Assembly: GCA_963809825.1 (NCBI GenBank)
Contig: CAWELJ010000013.1
Span: forward strand, 71,880 to 135,879
Length of the DNA: 64,000 bases
DNA from: Bog-473 sp963809825
GTDB lineage: Bacteria; Actinomycetota; Acidimicrobiia; Acidimicrobiales; RAAP-2
Direction: 5' to 3'
Part shown: positions 52,087 through 61,237 of the stretch, piece after piece
How the letters are laid out: each line of letters opens with the position of its first letter
How positions within the stretch are numbered: position 1 is the first letter of the stretch
Program-made: the position numbers and the translations under genes
Notes under the pieces: generated by a model
Told to the model about the DNA's origin: nothing
Databases searched by the model: none
The model's input: the letters and a program-made list of their open reading frames with translations, nothing else

Positions 52087-52995
52087 GTGCGCGACAGGAC
52101 AGACAGGCTGAGAGCAGGCGGCGCGCTGTTGGCTCTGACCTTCGTCGCGGCCGGCGTCCTCGGACTGCCCATGACGTCGCCGGCGGCCGCCGCGTCGACT
52201 CCGACGTACTACGTCTCCCTGGGGGATTCGTATTCCGTGGGCTATCAGCCCGGGCTCGGGGCCACGCCGGGCTACACGGTGTACGTCGCCAAGAAGACCC
52301 ACCTCAAGCTGGTCAACTTCGGCTGCGGCGGTGCGACGACGACGTCGATCATCGCCGCGGTGGGATGCCCGGACCCCCTGCCCCACACCACCGGCGCGGT
52401 CCTCTACCCGACGACGACCCAAGCCGCTGCAGCCGAGGCGTTCCTCACCGCCCACCGCGGGCACATCGGTCTCATCACGGTGTCCATCTCGGGCAACGAC
52501 GTCACGTCGTGCGCGGGTCAGGCCAACCCGGTCAGCTGCGTCGGCACTGCCACCAAGGCCATCTCCACCAACGTCGCCGCACTCGTCGCGGCCCTGCGGA
52601 CGGCCGCCGGATCGGGCGTCCCGCTCATCGGCCTGACCTATCCCGACGTCATCCTCGGGAGCTACGTCTATCCCTCACGATCCCCCACCGCCTCGAGTGT
52701 CTCGCTGGCCAAGCTTTCCGTCATCGCGTTCAAGGACTTGATCAATCCGGCCCTCGTCAAGGCCTACGCCACTGCAGGCGGCCGTCTGGTCGACGTCACG
52801 GCGGCGAGCGGCGCCTACACCTCGCTGAACCGGACCATCCGCCTCCGCCCCTACGGCAGGATCCCGGTGCCCGTGGCCAGCGTGTGCAAGCTGACCTGGT
52901 TCTGCGCCCAGGGCAACATCCACGCCACGACGCGTGGCTACACCTTCATCGGCAAGCTCGTCGTCGCCAGGTTCGCCGCCATGCGGCACACGTGA
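52087..52995 (+). CDS. Secreted SGNH/GDSL-family hydrolase
   Basis: A 302-aa protein starting at GTG 52087 (GGAGGA upstream). An N-terminal signal peptide (LRAGGALLALTFVAAGVLGL, cleavage after ASAAA-like region AAAAS) is followed by block I YVSLGDSYSVGYQ with the nucleophile Ser, a Gly block FGCGGATTTS and ISGNDV (Asn). The C-terminal His is in GNIHATTRGYTFIG, with Asn-Ile-His replacing the usual Asp-x-x-His, as in some actinobacterial lipases. It cleaves esters of lipids or sugars outside the cell. The next gene, a transporter, starts 13 bases later. Confidence 0.9.
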   Translation: MRDRTDRLRAGGALLALTFVAAGVLGLPMTSPAAAASTPTYYVSLGDSYSVGYQPGLGATPGYTVYVAKKTHLKLVNFGCGGATTTSIIAAVGCPDPLPHTTGAVLYPTTTQAAAAEAFLTAHRGHIGLITVSISGNDVTSCAGQANPVSCVGTATKAISTNVAALVAALRTAAGSGVPLIGLTYPDVILGSYVYPSRSPTASSVSLAKLSVIAFKDLINPALVKAYATAGGRLVDVTAASGAYTSLNRTIRLRPYGRIPVPVASVCKLTWFCAQGNIHATTRGYTFIGKLVVARFAAMRHT

Positions 52996-53008
52996 GGTCG
53001 ACGGCGCC

Positions 53009-53860
53009 ATGAGCCTGGCGGCCGGCCTCGTACTGGCACTCCTGGCCGCCCTTGCCCTCAACGTCGGGTTCTTCGTCCAGCACGGGGCGGCCAACACCAT
53101 GGTGACGCTGTCGGTCAGACACCCGTTCGCCTCGGCCCGTCTCCTCGTGACCAACCGGCAATGGATGCTCGGCTACGGGGCCGGCTGGGTGGGCTGGGGG
53201 CTCTACATTGCGGCCCTCGCACTTGCTCCGCTGTCGCTCGTGCAGTCGGTGTCCGCGGGCGGCGTGGGGATCCTGGCCATCCTGGCGCACCGGCTCGGCA
53301 CGCCACTGACGCGCCAGGAGCAAATCGGCACCTACATCGCAGTGGGTGGCCTCGTCCTGTTGGGACTGTCACTCACCTCCGCCGTGACGCCGTCGGCTCC
53401 GGCACGCACCATGACGCTCGTCGTGGTCATCGCCGCCGGGGCGGGTGTCGCCGGAGTCCTGGCTCTCCTGGCCCGCCGCTATCGACCGGGCGCGCTGTTG
53501 GGGTGCGCCGCCGGCATCCTCTTCGGTGTCGGTGATATGGCCACCAAGGGCGCCGTGGACGGTTCCGGCCTCCTCTTCATCCCTGTCCTCGCTGTCTGCA
53601 CCGCACTGGCATTCGTCACACTGCAGGGTGCCTTCCAGCGCGGCAGAGTCCTCGAGACGGCCGGCTCCTCCACGCTGATCAACAACCTGATTCCCATCGT
53701 CGGCGGGATCGTCGTCTTCCACGAGCCCATCCCTCCCGGTCTGGCCGGGGTCGCCCGGGTGATCAGCTTCGTGGCGGTGATCGTGGGCGCCGTGCTCCTG
53801 GCCGGTGGACGGATGCAGGCGCAGAGCCCGGCGCACGCGCCGATGGCGACACACTCCTGA
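53009..53860 (+). CDS. DMT-superfamily (EamA-like) membrane transporter
   Basis: A 283-aa protein with about nine or ten hydrophobic helices and almost no loops, typical of the drug/metabolite transporter superfamily. Motifs include the N-terminal ALNVGFFVQHGAAN and SVSAGGVGILAILAHRLGTPLTRQEQ, and near the C-terminus NNLIPIVGGIVVFHEPIPPG, the last being the recurring EamA pattern. It probably exports a small metabolite; the substrate is unknown. It follows the SGNH hydrolase gene by 13 bases and precedes tRNA-Val (minus strand). Confidence 0.85.
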   Translation: MSLAAGLVLALLAALALNVGFFVQHGAANTMVTLSVRHPFASARLLVTNRQWMLGYGAGWVGWGLYIAALALAPLSLVQSVSAGGVGILAILAHRLGTPLTRQEQIGTYIAVGGLVLLGLSLTSAVTPSAPARTMTLVVVIAAGAGVAGVLALLARRYRPGALLGCAAGILFGVGDMATKGAVDGSGLLFIPVLAVCTALAFVTLQGAFQRGRVLETAGSSTLINNLIPIVGGIVVFHEPIPPGLAGVARVISFVAVIVGAVLLAGGRMQAQSPAHAPMATHS

Positions 53861-53883
53861 GGGTCCTGCCGCAGGCGGAAGAG

Positions 53884-53959
53884 TGGTGGGCCGTAGAGGA
53901 CTCGAACCTCTGACCCCTTGCGCGTCATGCAAGTGCGCTACCAACTGCGCCAACGGCCC
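53884..53959 (-). tRNA. tRNA-Val (anticodon GAC)
   Basis: A complete cloverleaf on the minus strand, 76 nt with an encoded CCA end. Acceptor stem GGGCCGT/ACGGCCC, D arm GCGC/GCGC, anticodon stem CTTGC/GCAAG around loop ATGACGC (anticodon GAC, reading GUC/GUU), and T arm AGAGG-TTCGAGT-CCTCT with discriminator A. The gene faces the DMT transporter and is divergent from the dioxygenase gene. Confidence 0.95.
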
Positions 53960-54041
53960 GTTCTCCCAGACCCTACCACCCGACATTTCCGGCCTTCGCA
54001 GCTCAGCGATGCCGAGTGCGACGCCCCAGGCTCCATGTCCG

Positions 54042-54047
54042 TACAAT
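54042..54047 (+). promoter_or_regulatory. -10 box TACAAT just upstream of PhyH gene
   Basis: TACAAT ends seven bases before the GTG at 54055, the spacing expected if transcription begins at the start codon. No ribosome-binding site is visible, so leaderless translation is likely. A -35 box is not clear. Confidence 0.45.
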
Positions 54048-54054
54048 TGCGGTT

Positions 54055-54891
54055 GTGACAGAGACGACGGCCATCAACCCCCTTCCGGACCTGGACCAGC
54101 ATCTCCGGCGGATCGCCGAGGACGGGTACACCGTCCTCCCCGGCGCCATCGAACCCGAGCTGGTCGACGAGATCGACGAGGCGTTGCTCAAGCTGGAACA
54201 CGATCTCGGCACCGTGCCGGCCAACAACCTGTTCGAAGGGGTCCACACGATGCGGGTGTACAACCTGCTCGTCCACGGGCTGACGTTCCAGAAGATCCCG
54301 TTGCACCCCAACGTCCTCCCGGTCGTCGAAGGCGTCCTCGACCCTGGGCTCCTGATCTCCTCGCTCTCCTCCATCGCAATCGGGCCGGGCGAGCAGGCCC
54401 AACCCGTGCACGCCGACGACCAGCTGATCCCTCTGGCCCGGCCCCACATCCCCATCATCTGCAACACCATGTGGGCCATCACCGACTTCACCGAGGAGAA
54501 CGGGGCCACGCGCCTGATCCCCGGCAGCCACCTGCGCGACGAGCCACCCAACCCCCTCGAGCTCTACGAGACCATCCCGGCCGAGATGTCCAAGGGAAGC
54601 GTCCTCATCTGGGTGGGGAGCCTCTGGCACGGTGGGGGCGCCAACCGGACGGACCAGCGGCGCGTCGGCATCGCCATGAACTACTGCGCCGGCTACATCC
54701 GTCAACAGGAGAACCAGCAGCTCGGTGTGCCACCCGCACTGGTCAAGACCTTCCCCCGCCGCCTCCAGGAGCTGGTCGGCTACTCGGTGTACAACGGGCT
54801 CGTCGGGCACATCGACAAGGAGCACCCCGGGAAGGTCATCCTCGCCGAGGACGAAGGGGTCGACATGGTCTGGGATCTGCTCAAGATCTGA
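54055..54891 (+). CDS. Phytanoyl-CoA dioxygenase (PhyH) family protein
   Basis: A 278-aa Fe(II)/2-oxoglutarate oxygenase. The N-terminal DLDQHLRRIAEDGYTVLPGAIEPEL is a PhyH hallmark. The iron ligands are HxD in PVHADDQLIP and the distal His in SLWHGGGAN, followed by an Arg (QRRVGIAMNYCAGY) for 2-oxoglutarate. IPGSHLRDE is also typical. It hydroxylates a small or lipophilic metabolite. GTG at 54055 is chosen because of the closely placed TACAAT box. It is convergent, three bases apart, with the exonuclease gene. Confidence 0.9.
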   Translation: MTETTAINPLPDLDQHLRRIAEDGYTVLPGAIEPELVDEIDEALLKLEHDLGTVPANNLFEGVHTMRVYNLLVHGLTFQKIPLHPNVLPVVEGVLDPGLLISSLSSIAIGPGEQAQPVHADDQLIPLARPHIPIICNTMWAITDFTEENGATRLIPGSHLRDEPPNPLELYETIPAEMSKGSVLIWVGSLWHGGGANRTDQRRVGIAMNYCAGYIRQQENQQLGVPPALVKTFPRRLQELVGYSVYNGLVGHIDKEHPGKVILAEDEGVDMVWDLLKI

Positions 54892-54894
54892 CGA

Positions 54895-55617
54895 TCAGGC
54901 AGCCGAGGGCAGGGCCACGGGCGCCACCGGCCACTCGTAGTCCCTCGGATCGATGGGGATCATTCCCTGGGAAATCCGCCATTCGTCGTAGCCCCGCGCC
55001 CACGCCCGGTGCCAGCGGGCCTGGTTCTCGTGGAGCCGCGCGAGGTCGCACTCCCACAACGCCTCGTACCGCGCCGCCAGCGCGAACAGCACCTCGACCG
55101 ATGCGATGGCGTCGGCCGAGGCATCGTGGGCATTTGTGATGTCGATCCCGTAGAGCTCGCACAGGTTGACCAGCGTGCGCCGACCCTTGCGGTAGCGATC
55201 GAAGTGGCGGTCGATGACGACGCAATCGAGCACCGGGCCGCACCACCCGCGCTCGACGATGCCTCGGCCGCCCAACCGCATGGCTTGCGTGTCGAGAATG
55301 GTGAGGTCGTAGTCGAGCTTCATTCCCACCAGGGGCACCCCTCGCCGACTCGCCGACAGCACCGCATCGGTGACCAGCCCGATGGCCTCTCGCAGCGGCA
55401 TGCCCTCGTCACGGGCCCGCTCGGTCGTGATCCCGTGGACCTCGGTCGCCCCCACCGGGATCTCGCGACCGGGATCGATGAGGCCGGACCAGCTCCGCAA
55501 CACGACGCCGCCCACCACGTGGACCAGGGCGTAGGAGACCGGCACGTCGTTGAAGCGGTCGATCCCCGTCGTCTCGAAGTCGAAGCCGAACACCTCGCCG
55601 GCGGTCCACGTGGCCAT
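54895..55617 (-). CDS. DnaQ/RNase T-like 3'-5' exonuclease
   Basis: A 240-aa protein starting at ATG 55617. It has the DEDD signature: FGFDFETTGIDRFNDVPVSYALV (first Asp/Glu pair, ExoI), LVGMKLDYDLTILDTQAMRLG (ExoII-like Asp, with Asp-Tyr-Asp in place of the usual HNxxFD), and a C-terminal NAHDASADAIASVEVLFAL (ExoIII, His and Asp). This is the epsilon-subunit-like family that degrades RNA or DNA in repair or RNA turnover. No polymerase gene is nearby. Confidence 0.85.
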   Translation of the reverse strand: MATWTAGEVFGFDFETTGIDRFNDVPVSYALVHVVGGVVLRSWSGLIDPGREIPVGATEVHGITTERARDEGMPLREAIGLVTDAVLSASRRGVPLVGMKLDYDLTILDTQAMRLGGRGIVERGWCGPVLDCVVIDRHFDRYRKGRRTLVNLCELYGIDITNAHDASADAIASVEVLFALAARYEALWECDLARLHENQARWHRAWARGYDEWRISQGMIPIDPRDYEWPVAPVALPSAA

Positions 55618-55715
55618 GGTGCCGAGCATGGCAGCGGGGTGTGACACAGCGGCGGATACCGACCCGTGAGCCGCCGACCAGCCGGTCGCGGGTGCCGGGC
55701 AGTACGGTCATCGTC

Positions 55716-58493
55716 ATGTTCGGCCGCTCCCGGCCCCGCCGGTGGCGGCGCACCACGACCAGGGCGACCATGCTGGCGCTGCTTGCCGCGGTGGTCACGT
55801 TGGTGCCGCTCCCTCCACCCGTCACCGCAGCGGGCGCGGCGGGGTCCCCCGCGGCGGCCGCCGGGCCGGCGGCGCTGGTCCACCCGCTCGACGGCACCGC
55901 TACGGGACCCGTCAGCCCCGGAACCGTGGGCGAGTTCCCCGGAGCGGACGTGCCCTTCGGCATGCTCCAGTGGAGCCCCGACACCAGCCCCAACGCCGTC
56001 CAGAGCGGGGGCGGGTACACCTACGCCGACAGCGAGATCGCTGGTTTCGGCCTGACCCATCTCAGCGGTACCGGCTGCCCCTCCTACCAGGACGTCCCCA
56101 TCCTTCCCACGGTCGGTGCCCTGGGTCCGAGCCCCGGATCCGCCACGGCGACCTTCTCGCACACCCAGGAGCACGCGACGCCCGGCCGCTACGACGTCGA
56201 GCTCGGCCCGTCTCCCATCTCGGTCTCGCTCGCCGTCACCACCCACAGTGGCATCTCGAGCTTCGACTTTCCTTCCGGCACCTCGTCGAACGTGTTGTTC
56301 AAGGTCGCCGGCAGCGCGAACCCCGTGACAGCGGCGAGCGTGCACACCATCGGGCACGACGAGATCGAGGGACAAGTGAGCAGCGGGCAGTTCTGTGGGA
56401 CCGGGACCGGCTACACCCTGCATTTCGTCGCCCTCTTCAACCGGCCGTTCACCTCGGGCGGCACGTGGAGCAGCTCCGGCACGGCGGCCGGCAGCACGTC
56501 CTGTATGGGGACCTCGTGCGGCGCCTACGTCACCTTCGACACGACGACCCAGCGACATGTCCTCATGAAGGTGGGGATCTCGTTCGTCAGCGTGGGCGAT
56601 GCCGCGCAGAACCTCCGGGCCGAGGACCCCGGGTGGTCAGTGCCGGAGGTGGGCGCACGGGCCGAGGCGCGCTGGAACGCGCTGCTGGGGCGGATCGCGG
56701 TGCGAGGAGGCACGACGGCCCAGCAGCACACGTTCTACACGGCGCTCTACCACTCGCTCCTCTTCCCCAACGTCGTGTCGGACGTCAACGGCCAATACGC
56801 CGGCAGCGACGGCAAGATGCACACCGCCCACGGGAGGGACGAGTACTCCAACTTCTCCGAATGGGACATCTACCGGAGCGAGACGCAACTCGAGGCGCTC
56901 CTGGCGCCGCGCGAGGTCGGCGACATGGTGCAGTCTCTCGTCGACGATGCGGCACAAGGAGGGTGGCTACCCAAGTGGGCCATCGTCGGCGGGGACGAGT
57001 CCCAGATGAACGGCGACTCGGCCGATCCGATCATCGCCGACGCCTACGCCATGGGCGTGCACAATTTCGACGCCGGTGCGGCCCTTGCGGCCATGGTCAA
57101 GGGAGCGACCCAGAACGAGACCGGCCACGGCCTCCAGATCGAGCGGCAGTACCTGAGCCAGTACCTGTCCCAGCACTACGTCAATGCAACGTCGCTCGAC
57201 CTCACCTCCATCGACTATTCGATCGGTGGCTCTGTCACGCTCGAGTACGCCATCGACGACTTCGCCATCGCCCAGCTGGCGACCGCACTGCACCATCGCG
57301 CCCTGGCCTCCACCATGATGCAGCGCTCCGCCAATTGGCAATATCTGTTCAATCCGGCCACGGGCTACGTCCAGGCGCGCGGCACTGACGGCAGCTTTCC
57401 TCCCGGTCAGGCCTTCGAATCGTCGCAGCTGGAACCCGGCGGGCAGACGGGTTTCGAAGAAGGCAACGCGGTCCAGTACACCTGGTCGGTGCCGCAGAAC
57501 CTGACTGCGCTGGCCTCCCTCATGGGCGGCGACGCCGCCGCCGCGAGCAAGCTCGAGACGTTCGTGAGCTCGCTCAACGCGACCCGCAACTCCCCCTACG
57601 AGTGGTCGGGGAACGAGCCCGACGAGTGGGCGCCGTGGGAATTCGACTACTTCGGTGCGCCCGGGAAGACGCAACAGAGCGTGCGCGCCATCGTGAACAC
57701 CGAGTACGCGGACGCACCCGTCGACGAGCCGGGCAACGACGACCTGGGCGCCCTCTCGTCGTGGTACGTGTGGGCCGCGCTCGGCCTCTTCCCCGTGACG
57801 CCCGGGTCGGCGAACCTGGCTCTGGCCTCCCCGCTCTTCCCGTCGGTGACGATCACCCTGCCGGATGGCCACCGCCTCGTCGAACAGGCCCCGGCGGCGG
57901 CGGCCTCCCGACCCTTCGTCCACGCCCTGACCGTCTCGGGGGTGGCCCACCCTTCACCGCGGGCCCCGGGCTGCCCCGACTCCCCGGCCCCCCGAAGCCC
58001 GACCGGCGCATGGACCATGCCCTGGCTCCCCGCATCGGTGCTGCAGACGGGGGGGACCCTGCGCTTCGCCCTTTCGAGCTCACCGGACCCGACATGGGCC
58101 ACCTCGCCCACCGCGAGCCCTCCGTCGTTCACCGCCGGTGAGCTCCCGGTCGTCGGGTTCTCGCTGCCGAGCGGCGCGACGACCATCGCAGTCGGTCAGC
58201 CCACTCCGATCAGTATCGGCGCCGCGCTCGTGGGGGCCCGGGCGACTTCGGTCCGCTGGAAGGTCACGTCGAGCTCGAGCGCCCTGGCAGTCTCCCCGTC
58301 CTCGGGAACGATCACTCTGGCGCCGGCGACGGGGGGCCCAGGCACCACGGCCGCCTGCGGCCGGCCACTTCGTTTCATCCAACCCCTGACCGTGACCGGA
58401 GCCAGCGCCGGTTCGTATTCCGTGCACGTCGCCCTTGCCACCACCGACGGGATGACGCTGCCGCCGGTCGTGCTCGACGTCGTGGCGCACTGA
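55716..58493 (+). CDS. Secreted GH92 family alpha-1,2-mannosidase
   Basis: About 925 aa from ATG 55716; an alternative ATG at 55641 lies within the exonuclease start region. The N-terminus has a basic stretch then a hydrophobic signal (MLALLAAVVTLVPL). The N-terminal beta domain (VHPLDGTATGPVSPGTVGEFPGADVPFGMLQWSP) and catalytic (alpha/alpha)6 barrel follow. GH92 landmarks are IVGGDESQMNGDSADPIIADAY, GNEPDEWAPWEFDYFGAPGKTQ and the terminal GNDDLGALSSWYVWAALGLFPVTPG. A C-terminal ~200-residue beta-rich Ser/Pro/Ala region may anchor or bind. It trims alpha-mannose from glycans in a Ca2+-dependent way. Confidence 0.92.
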   Translation: MFGRSRPRRWRRTTTRATMLALLAAVVTLVPLPPPVTAAGAAGSPAAAAGPAALVHPLDGTATGPVSPGTVGEFPGADVPFGMLQWSPDTSPNAVQSGGGYTYADSEIAGFGLTHLSGTGCPSYQDVPILPTVGALGPSPGSATATFSHTQEHATPGRYDVELGPSPISVSLAVTTHSGISSFDFPSGTSSNVLFKVAGSANPVTAASVHTIGHDEIEGQVSSGQFCGTGTGYTLHFVALFNRPFTSGGTWSSSGTAAGSTSCMGTSCGAYVTFDTTTQRHVLMKVGISFVSVGDAAQNLRAEDPGWSVPEVGARAEARWNALLGRIAVRGGTTAQQHTFYTALYHSLLFPNVVSDVNGQYAGSDGKMHTAHGRDEYSNFSEWDIYRSETQLEALLAPREVGDMVQSLVDDAAQGGWLPKWAIVGGDESQMNGDSADPIIADAYAMGVHNFDAGAALAAMVKGATQNETGHGLQIERQYLSQYLSQHYVNATSLDLTSIDYSIGGSVTLEYAIDDFAIAQLATALHHRALASTMMQRSANWQYLFNPATGYVQARGTDGSFPPGQAFESSQLEPGGQTGFEEGNAVQYTWSVPQNLTALASLMGGDAAAASKLETFVSSLNATRNSPYEWSGNEPDEWAPWEFDYFGAPGKTQQSVRAIVNTEYADAPVDEPGNDDLGALSSWYVWAALGLFPVTPGSANLALASPLFPSVTITLPDGHRLVEQAPAAAASRPFVHALTVSGVAHPSPRAPGCPDSPAPRSPTGAWTMPWLPASVLQTGGTLRFALSSSPDPTWATSPTASPPSFTAGELPVVGFSLPSGATTIAVGQPTPISIGAALVGARATSVRWKVTSSSSALAVSPSSGTITLAPATGGPGTTAACGRPLRFIQPLTVTGASAGSYSVHVALATTDGMTLPPVVLDVVAH

Positions 58494-58819
58494 CCGTCGG
58501 TGCCGATCGGACGCGAAGGAACATTGCACCACTCGCGCGACAAGAGCCACGGGCTCGCAACACTCCACCCAGCAGCAACTCAGGGAACGACCGTACGTTC
58601 CTTCATCGAACCGATCGGCGCTCTCTTCCCTTTTCATCCCCCCGGGGGGCGCCGATCGTTCGCGCCTGTGAAGAGGTTCGGCGGCACGGAGATGTGCAAG
58701 AACCCGTCAGACCCCTGCAGACCCTCAGAGCCAGACCAGGGATTCATGGCAGTTCGCCTCTGTCAACGGTTTCGACGGAGCTGCCCCAGATTGTCGGAAT
58801 GATCGACCGGCAGCCGACA
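58494..58819. other. Non-coding spacer with nested inverted repeats
   Basis: About 326 bases without a convincing gene. It contains GGAACG/CGTTCC (58584-58589/58596-58601) and a 10-bp perfect repeat CGATCGGCGC (58612-58621)/GCGCCGATCG (58649-58658), whose loop holds a CCCCCC/GGGGGG hairpin at 58638-58649. It may act as a structured RNA, a terminator of the GH92 gene or a bound DNA element. Confidence 0.45.
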
Positions 58820-59542
58820 CTAAGCGACCGACTGTTTGAGGTGTTCATCGAAGAAGGCGATGATTCGACGGCGGGCATCGAGCGCGGAACTCTGGTGGAA
58901 CTGCGCGCCTGAGATCTTCGCCAGGACCTTGAAGATCATAGAAACCTCTGTGGGATCGTGATCATTGAGAAAGGAGTGCCCAGCGTCGGCATACACCTTG
59001 ACGTCGTGATCGATTCCGTTGGCGCTCAGCGCCTGCTCGAGGCGGCCAGGTGCCCTACGCAGTGAGCGATCCTTGGCCCCGTAGCTTCCAATCACCGGGC
59101 AGGCACCTCGCAACAGGTCCTCGGCGTCTTTCGGTACCGCGCCGTAGTTCACGCTTGATGCGAAGAAGCCTTGTCGGGGAGCGAGCAGCAGAGCGAACCC
59201 ACCTCCCATGCAGTATCCGATGACACCGATCCGCCCCGTGCAGTCCGGTCGGCCAGCCAGCCACGCCCGCGTGGCCTCCAGGTCATCGAATGTCCGACCC
59301 TTGCGCGCGAGAGCGTCTTTGATCACCGTTCGCATACATCTGAGCTTGTTGCCCCCGTGGTACAGGTCCGGGGCCGCCGCCAGGTACCCCTCGCTCGCCA
59401 GCCAGTCCGCCTGTCTTCGCAGATCCGTGCTCATTCCGAACGCATCGTGAATGACGATCACGCCAGGCCAGGTTCCCTCGCCTGTCGGCACGGCCACATA
59501 GGCCGGAAGCACCCCTACCGTCGGGATATCGACGTCGGTCAT
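58820..59542 (-). CDS. Dienelactone hydrolase family protein
   Basis: A 240-aa alpha/beta hydrolase starting at ATG 59542. It shows the DLH pattern: VIVIHDAFGMSTDLRRQADWLASEGY near the N-terminus, GVIGYCMGGGFAL (Cys nucleophile elbow), an Asp in SYGAKDRSLRR and the His in DAGHSFLND. The Cys nucleophile distinguishes it from Ser hydrolases. The classical reaction is opening of dienelactones in chlorocatechol degradation; many members have other esterase roles. It is divergent from a deazaflavin-dependent enzyme gene. Confidence 0.9.
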   Translation of the reverse strand: MTDVDIPTVGVLPAYVAVPTGEGTWPGVIVIHDAFGMSTDLRRQADWLASEGYLAAAPDLYHGGNKLRCMRTVIKDALARKGRTFDDLEATRAWLAGRPDCTGRIGVIGYCMGGGFALLLAPRQGFFASSVNYGAVPKDAEDLLRGACPVIGSYGAKDRSLRRAPGRLEQALSANGIDHDVKVYADAGHSFLNDHDPTEVSMIFKVLAKISGAQFHQSSALDARRRIIAFFDEHLKQSVA

Positions 59543-59717
59543 GGTCCATGATGGCCCACGGAACCGGGGCGTGCCCTGCCGTTTCGGAGCCGAGGTATCA
59601 ACCTCCACCGGGTCGGCGGAACTGTCCGGAACCCCGGGGAGCCACCCACAGCCACGCCTATGAGGGACATCGGGGATCATCGAGTGCATGAGCGCCCATG
59701 CCAGGGCAGACTGTGGG

Positions 59718-60158
59718 ATGGCAAAGAGCTACCAACTCGGGCCTGCCCGTCGAGCGGTCAATGCGCTCATGAATCCGTTGGTTCGCCTTGGTATCGGCGG
59801 TAAGTCGACGTACCTCCTCACCACCACGGGATGTAGGACGGGGCAGCAGAGGACTACACCGGTGATTCTGGTCGAGAACGATGGACAACGATGGCTTGTC
59901 TCGCCCTACGGAATGGTGGCTTGGGTGCACAACGTGCGTGCCCAGCCCGAGGTCACTCTTCGCCATGGCAAGCGAGCCGAGACCCTTCACGCCGGGGAGG
60001 TTGACGCAGCCACAGCCGGTCCCGTCCTCCAGCGTTACGTTCGCAACGTGCGGGTGACCGCCCCATTCTTCGATGCCAAGGGCGACGACCCGGTGGACAA
60101 ATTCATCGAAGAGGCACCCCGCCATCCGGTGTTCGAGCTCACCGCCACCTCTCACTGA
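59718..60158 (+). CDS. Deazaflavin (F420)-dependent nitroreductase family protein (Ddn-like)
   Basis: A 146-aa protein starting at ATG 59718. The split-barrel pattern is LTTTGCRTGQQRTTPVILVENDGQRWLVSPYG followed by WVHNVRAQPEVTLRHGKR, characteristic of the Ddn (deazaflavin-dependent nitroreductase) group of actinobacteria. Such enzymes reduce quinones or nitro compounds with reduced F420. It lacks an obvious ribosome-binding site before the chosen start; an ATG 30 bases earlier is an alternative. It lies next to the integration-site region at 60.3-61.3 kb. Confidence 0.87.
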   Translation: MAKSYQLGPARRAVNALMNPLVRLGIGGKSTYLLTTTGCRTGQQRTTPVILVENDGQRWLVSPYGMVAWVHNVRAQPEVTLRHGKRAETLHAGEVDAATAGPVLQRYVRNVRVTAPFFDAKGDDPVDKFIEEAPRHPVFELTATSH

Positions 60159-60277
60159 CTGCCTCAATAGGCCGGGTCGGTTGCTACGCGCTCGAAGCGA
60201 TGAAGTCCTGATCGCGGGCCGGCGACTCCTGAACGAGTCAGCCCACAGGGGATACAAGTGTGGTTTGCTGGGGCGCG

Positions 60278-60968
60278 GTGGCAGCGATACCCGACATCGT
60301 TGACTTTCTCCTTCAGTGCACGCCCTTCGACGCGTCCGACCCTGCGGGGGTCGAGCGACTGGCGGAGTCAGTGGAGGTCGAATTCCACCCGGCCGGGACG
60401 ACCATCTTCCCGAAGGGTGCAGAGGGTATCGAGTTCCTGCGGGTGATCCGGGCCGGGGCCGTGGAGGTCGTCGACGACGGACGGGTCCTCGACCTCATGG
60501 GCCCGGGCGAGCTGTTCGGGCACGCATCGGTGTTGTCCGGCCTCCCGACGGGCTTCGCCACGCGCACAGCGGAGGACACCCTCGCCTACCGCATCCCGGC
60601 CGATGCGGCCTCGGAGATCCTCGCCCAGCCCCAGGGCCTTCGCTACCTCATTCGCTCGATGCTCGAGGACCGCCATCTTTGCTGCACGCGCCCGGCTCCG
60701 AGGTCCCGAGGGACCGCCTGCGCGAGCCGGTGAGCGCTACCATCCGCAGCGAGCCGGTGATCTGCGCGCCGGCTACCCGATCCGCGAAGCGGCCCGCCGG
60801 ATGACCCAGGCCGGGGCGACCGCCCTCATCGTCGACCTGGGGGACTCGGTCGGGATCGTCACCGACAGCGACCTGGCACTCATCGAAATACCGGTTCGTT
60901 CAGCCGAGCCCCGGTCCATGTTCGATTCTTTGGCGGGATCGAGGTTGTTGTCGGGCAGGACGCTCTGA
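60278..60968 (+). pseudogene. Truncated, frameshifted cyclic-nucleotide-binding/CBS-domain protein
   Basis: From GTG 60278 the frame encodes a cNMP-binding domain of the DUF294/nucleotidyltransferase-linked type (IPDIVDFLLQCTPFDASDP, FHPAGTTIFPKGAEGIEFL, GPGELFGHASVLSGLPTGF). Frame is lost near 60,675 and resumes as SLLHAPGSEVPRDRL. It is lost again at the ACCCG run near 60,777, then continues as YPIREAARRMTQAGATALIVDLGD and GIVTDSDL. Both breaks look like single missing bases. Homology then ends inside the CBS domain, and the expected second CBS and nucleotidyltransferase domains are absent. It is a decayed gene left of the tRNA-Cys scar. Confidence 0.75.
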
Positions 60969-61237
60969 CGGTCCCACATATCGAGCTGTTGGCCGCACTG
61001 TCTTCGCGGGGTCGCCAGGATCTTCCCGGCCTTGTTGATGCTGACTGATGCTACGGGCCACGGTGTGCCCAGGGATCAAGGTTGCCAGTTCGATAAGCAG
61101 CCCTGGATAACGCCGGGGACCGGTGCGACGCGAAGATGAAGCGAAGTGACGCGCCGATGTCGCGAAAGCCCAGCAAATCCGCGTCACTCCCGCTAAGCCC
61201 CGATCAACTCATTTCTTGCCCCTGAAGAGGGAACACC
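60969..61237. other. Spacer between the pseudogene and the tRNA-Cys fragment
   Basis: About 270 bases with no gene, no RNA and no recognisable repeat. It is likely decayed sequence of the pseudogene's lost 3' half; nothing more can be supported. Confidence 0.4.

Noticed and set aside
58584..58601. LexA/SOS box
   Set aside because: GAAC and GTTC are separated by eight bases rather than the four expected of the actinobacterial SOS box.
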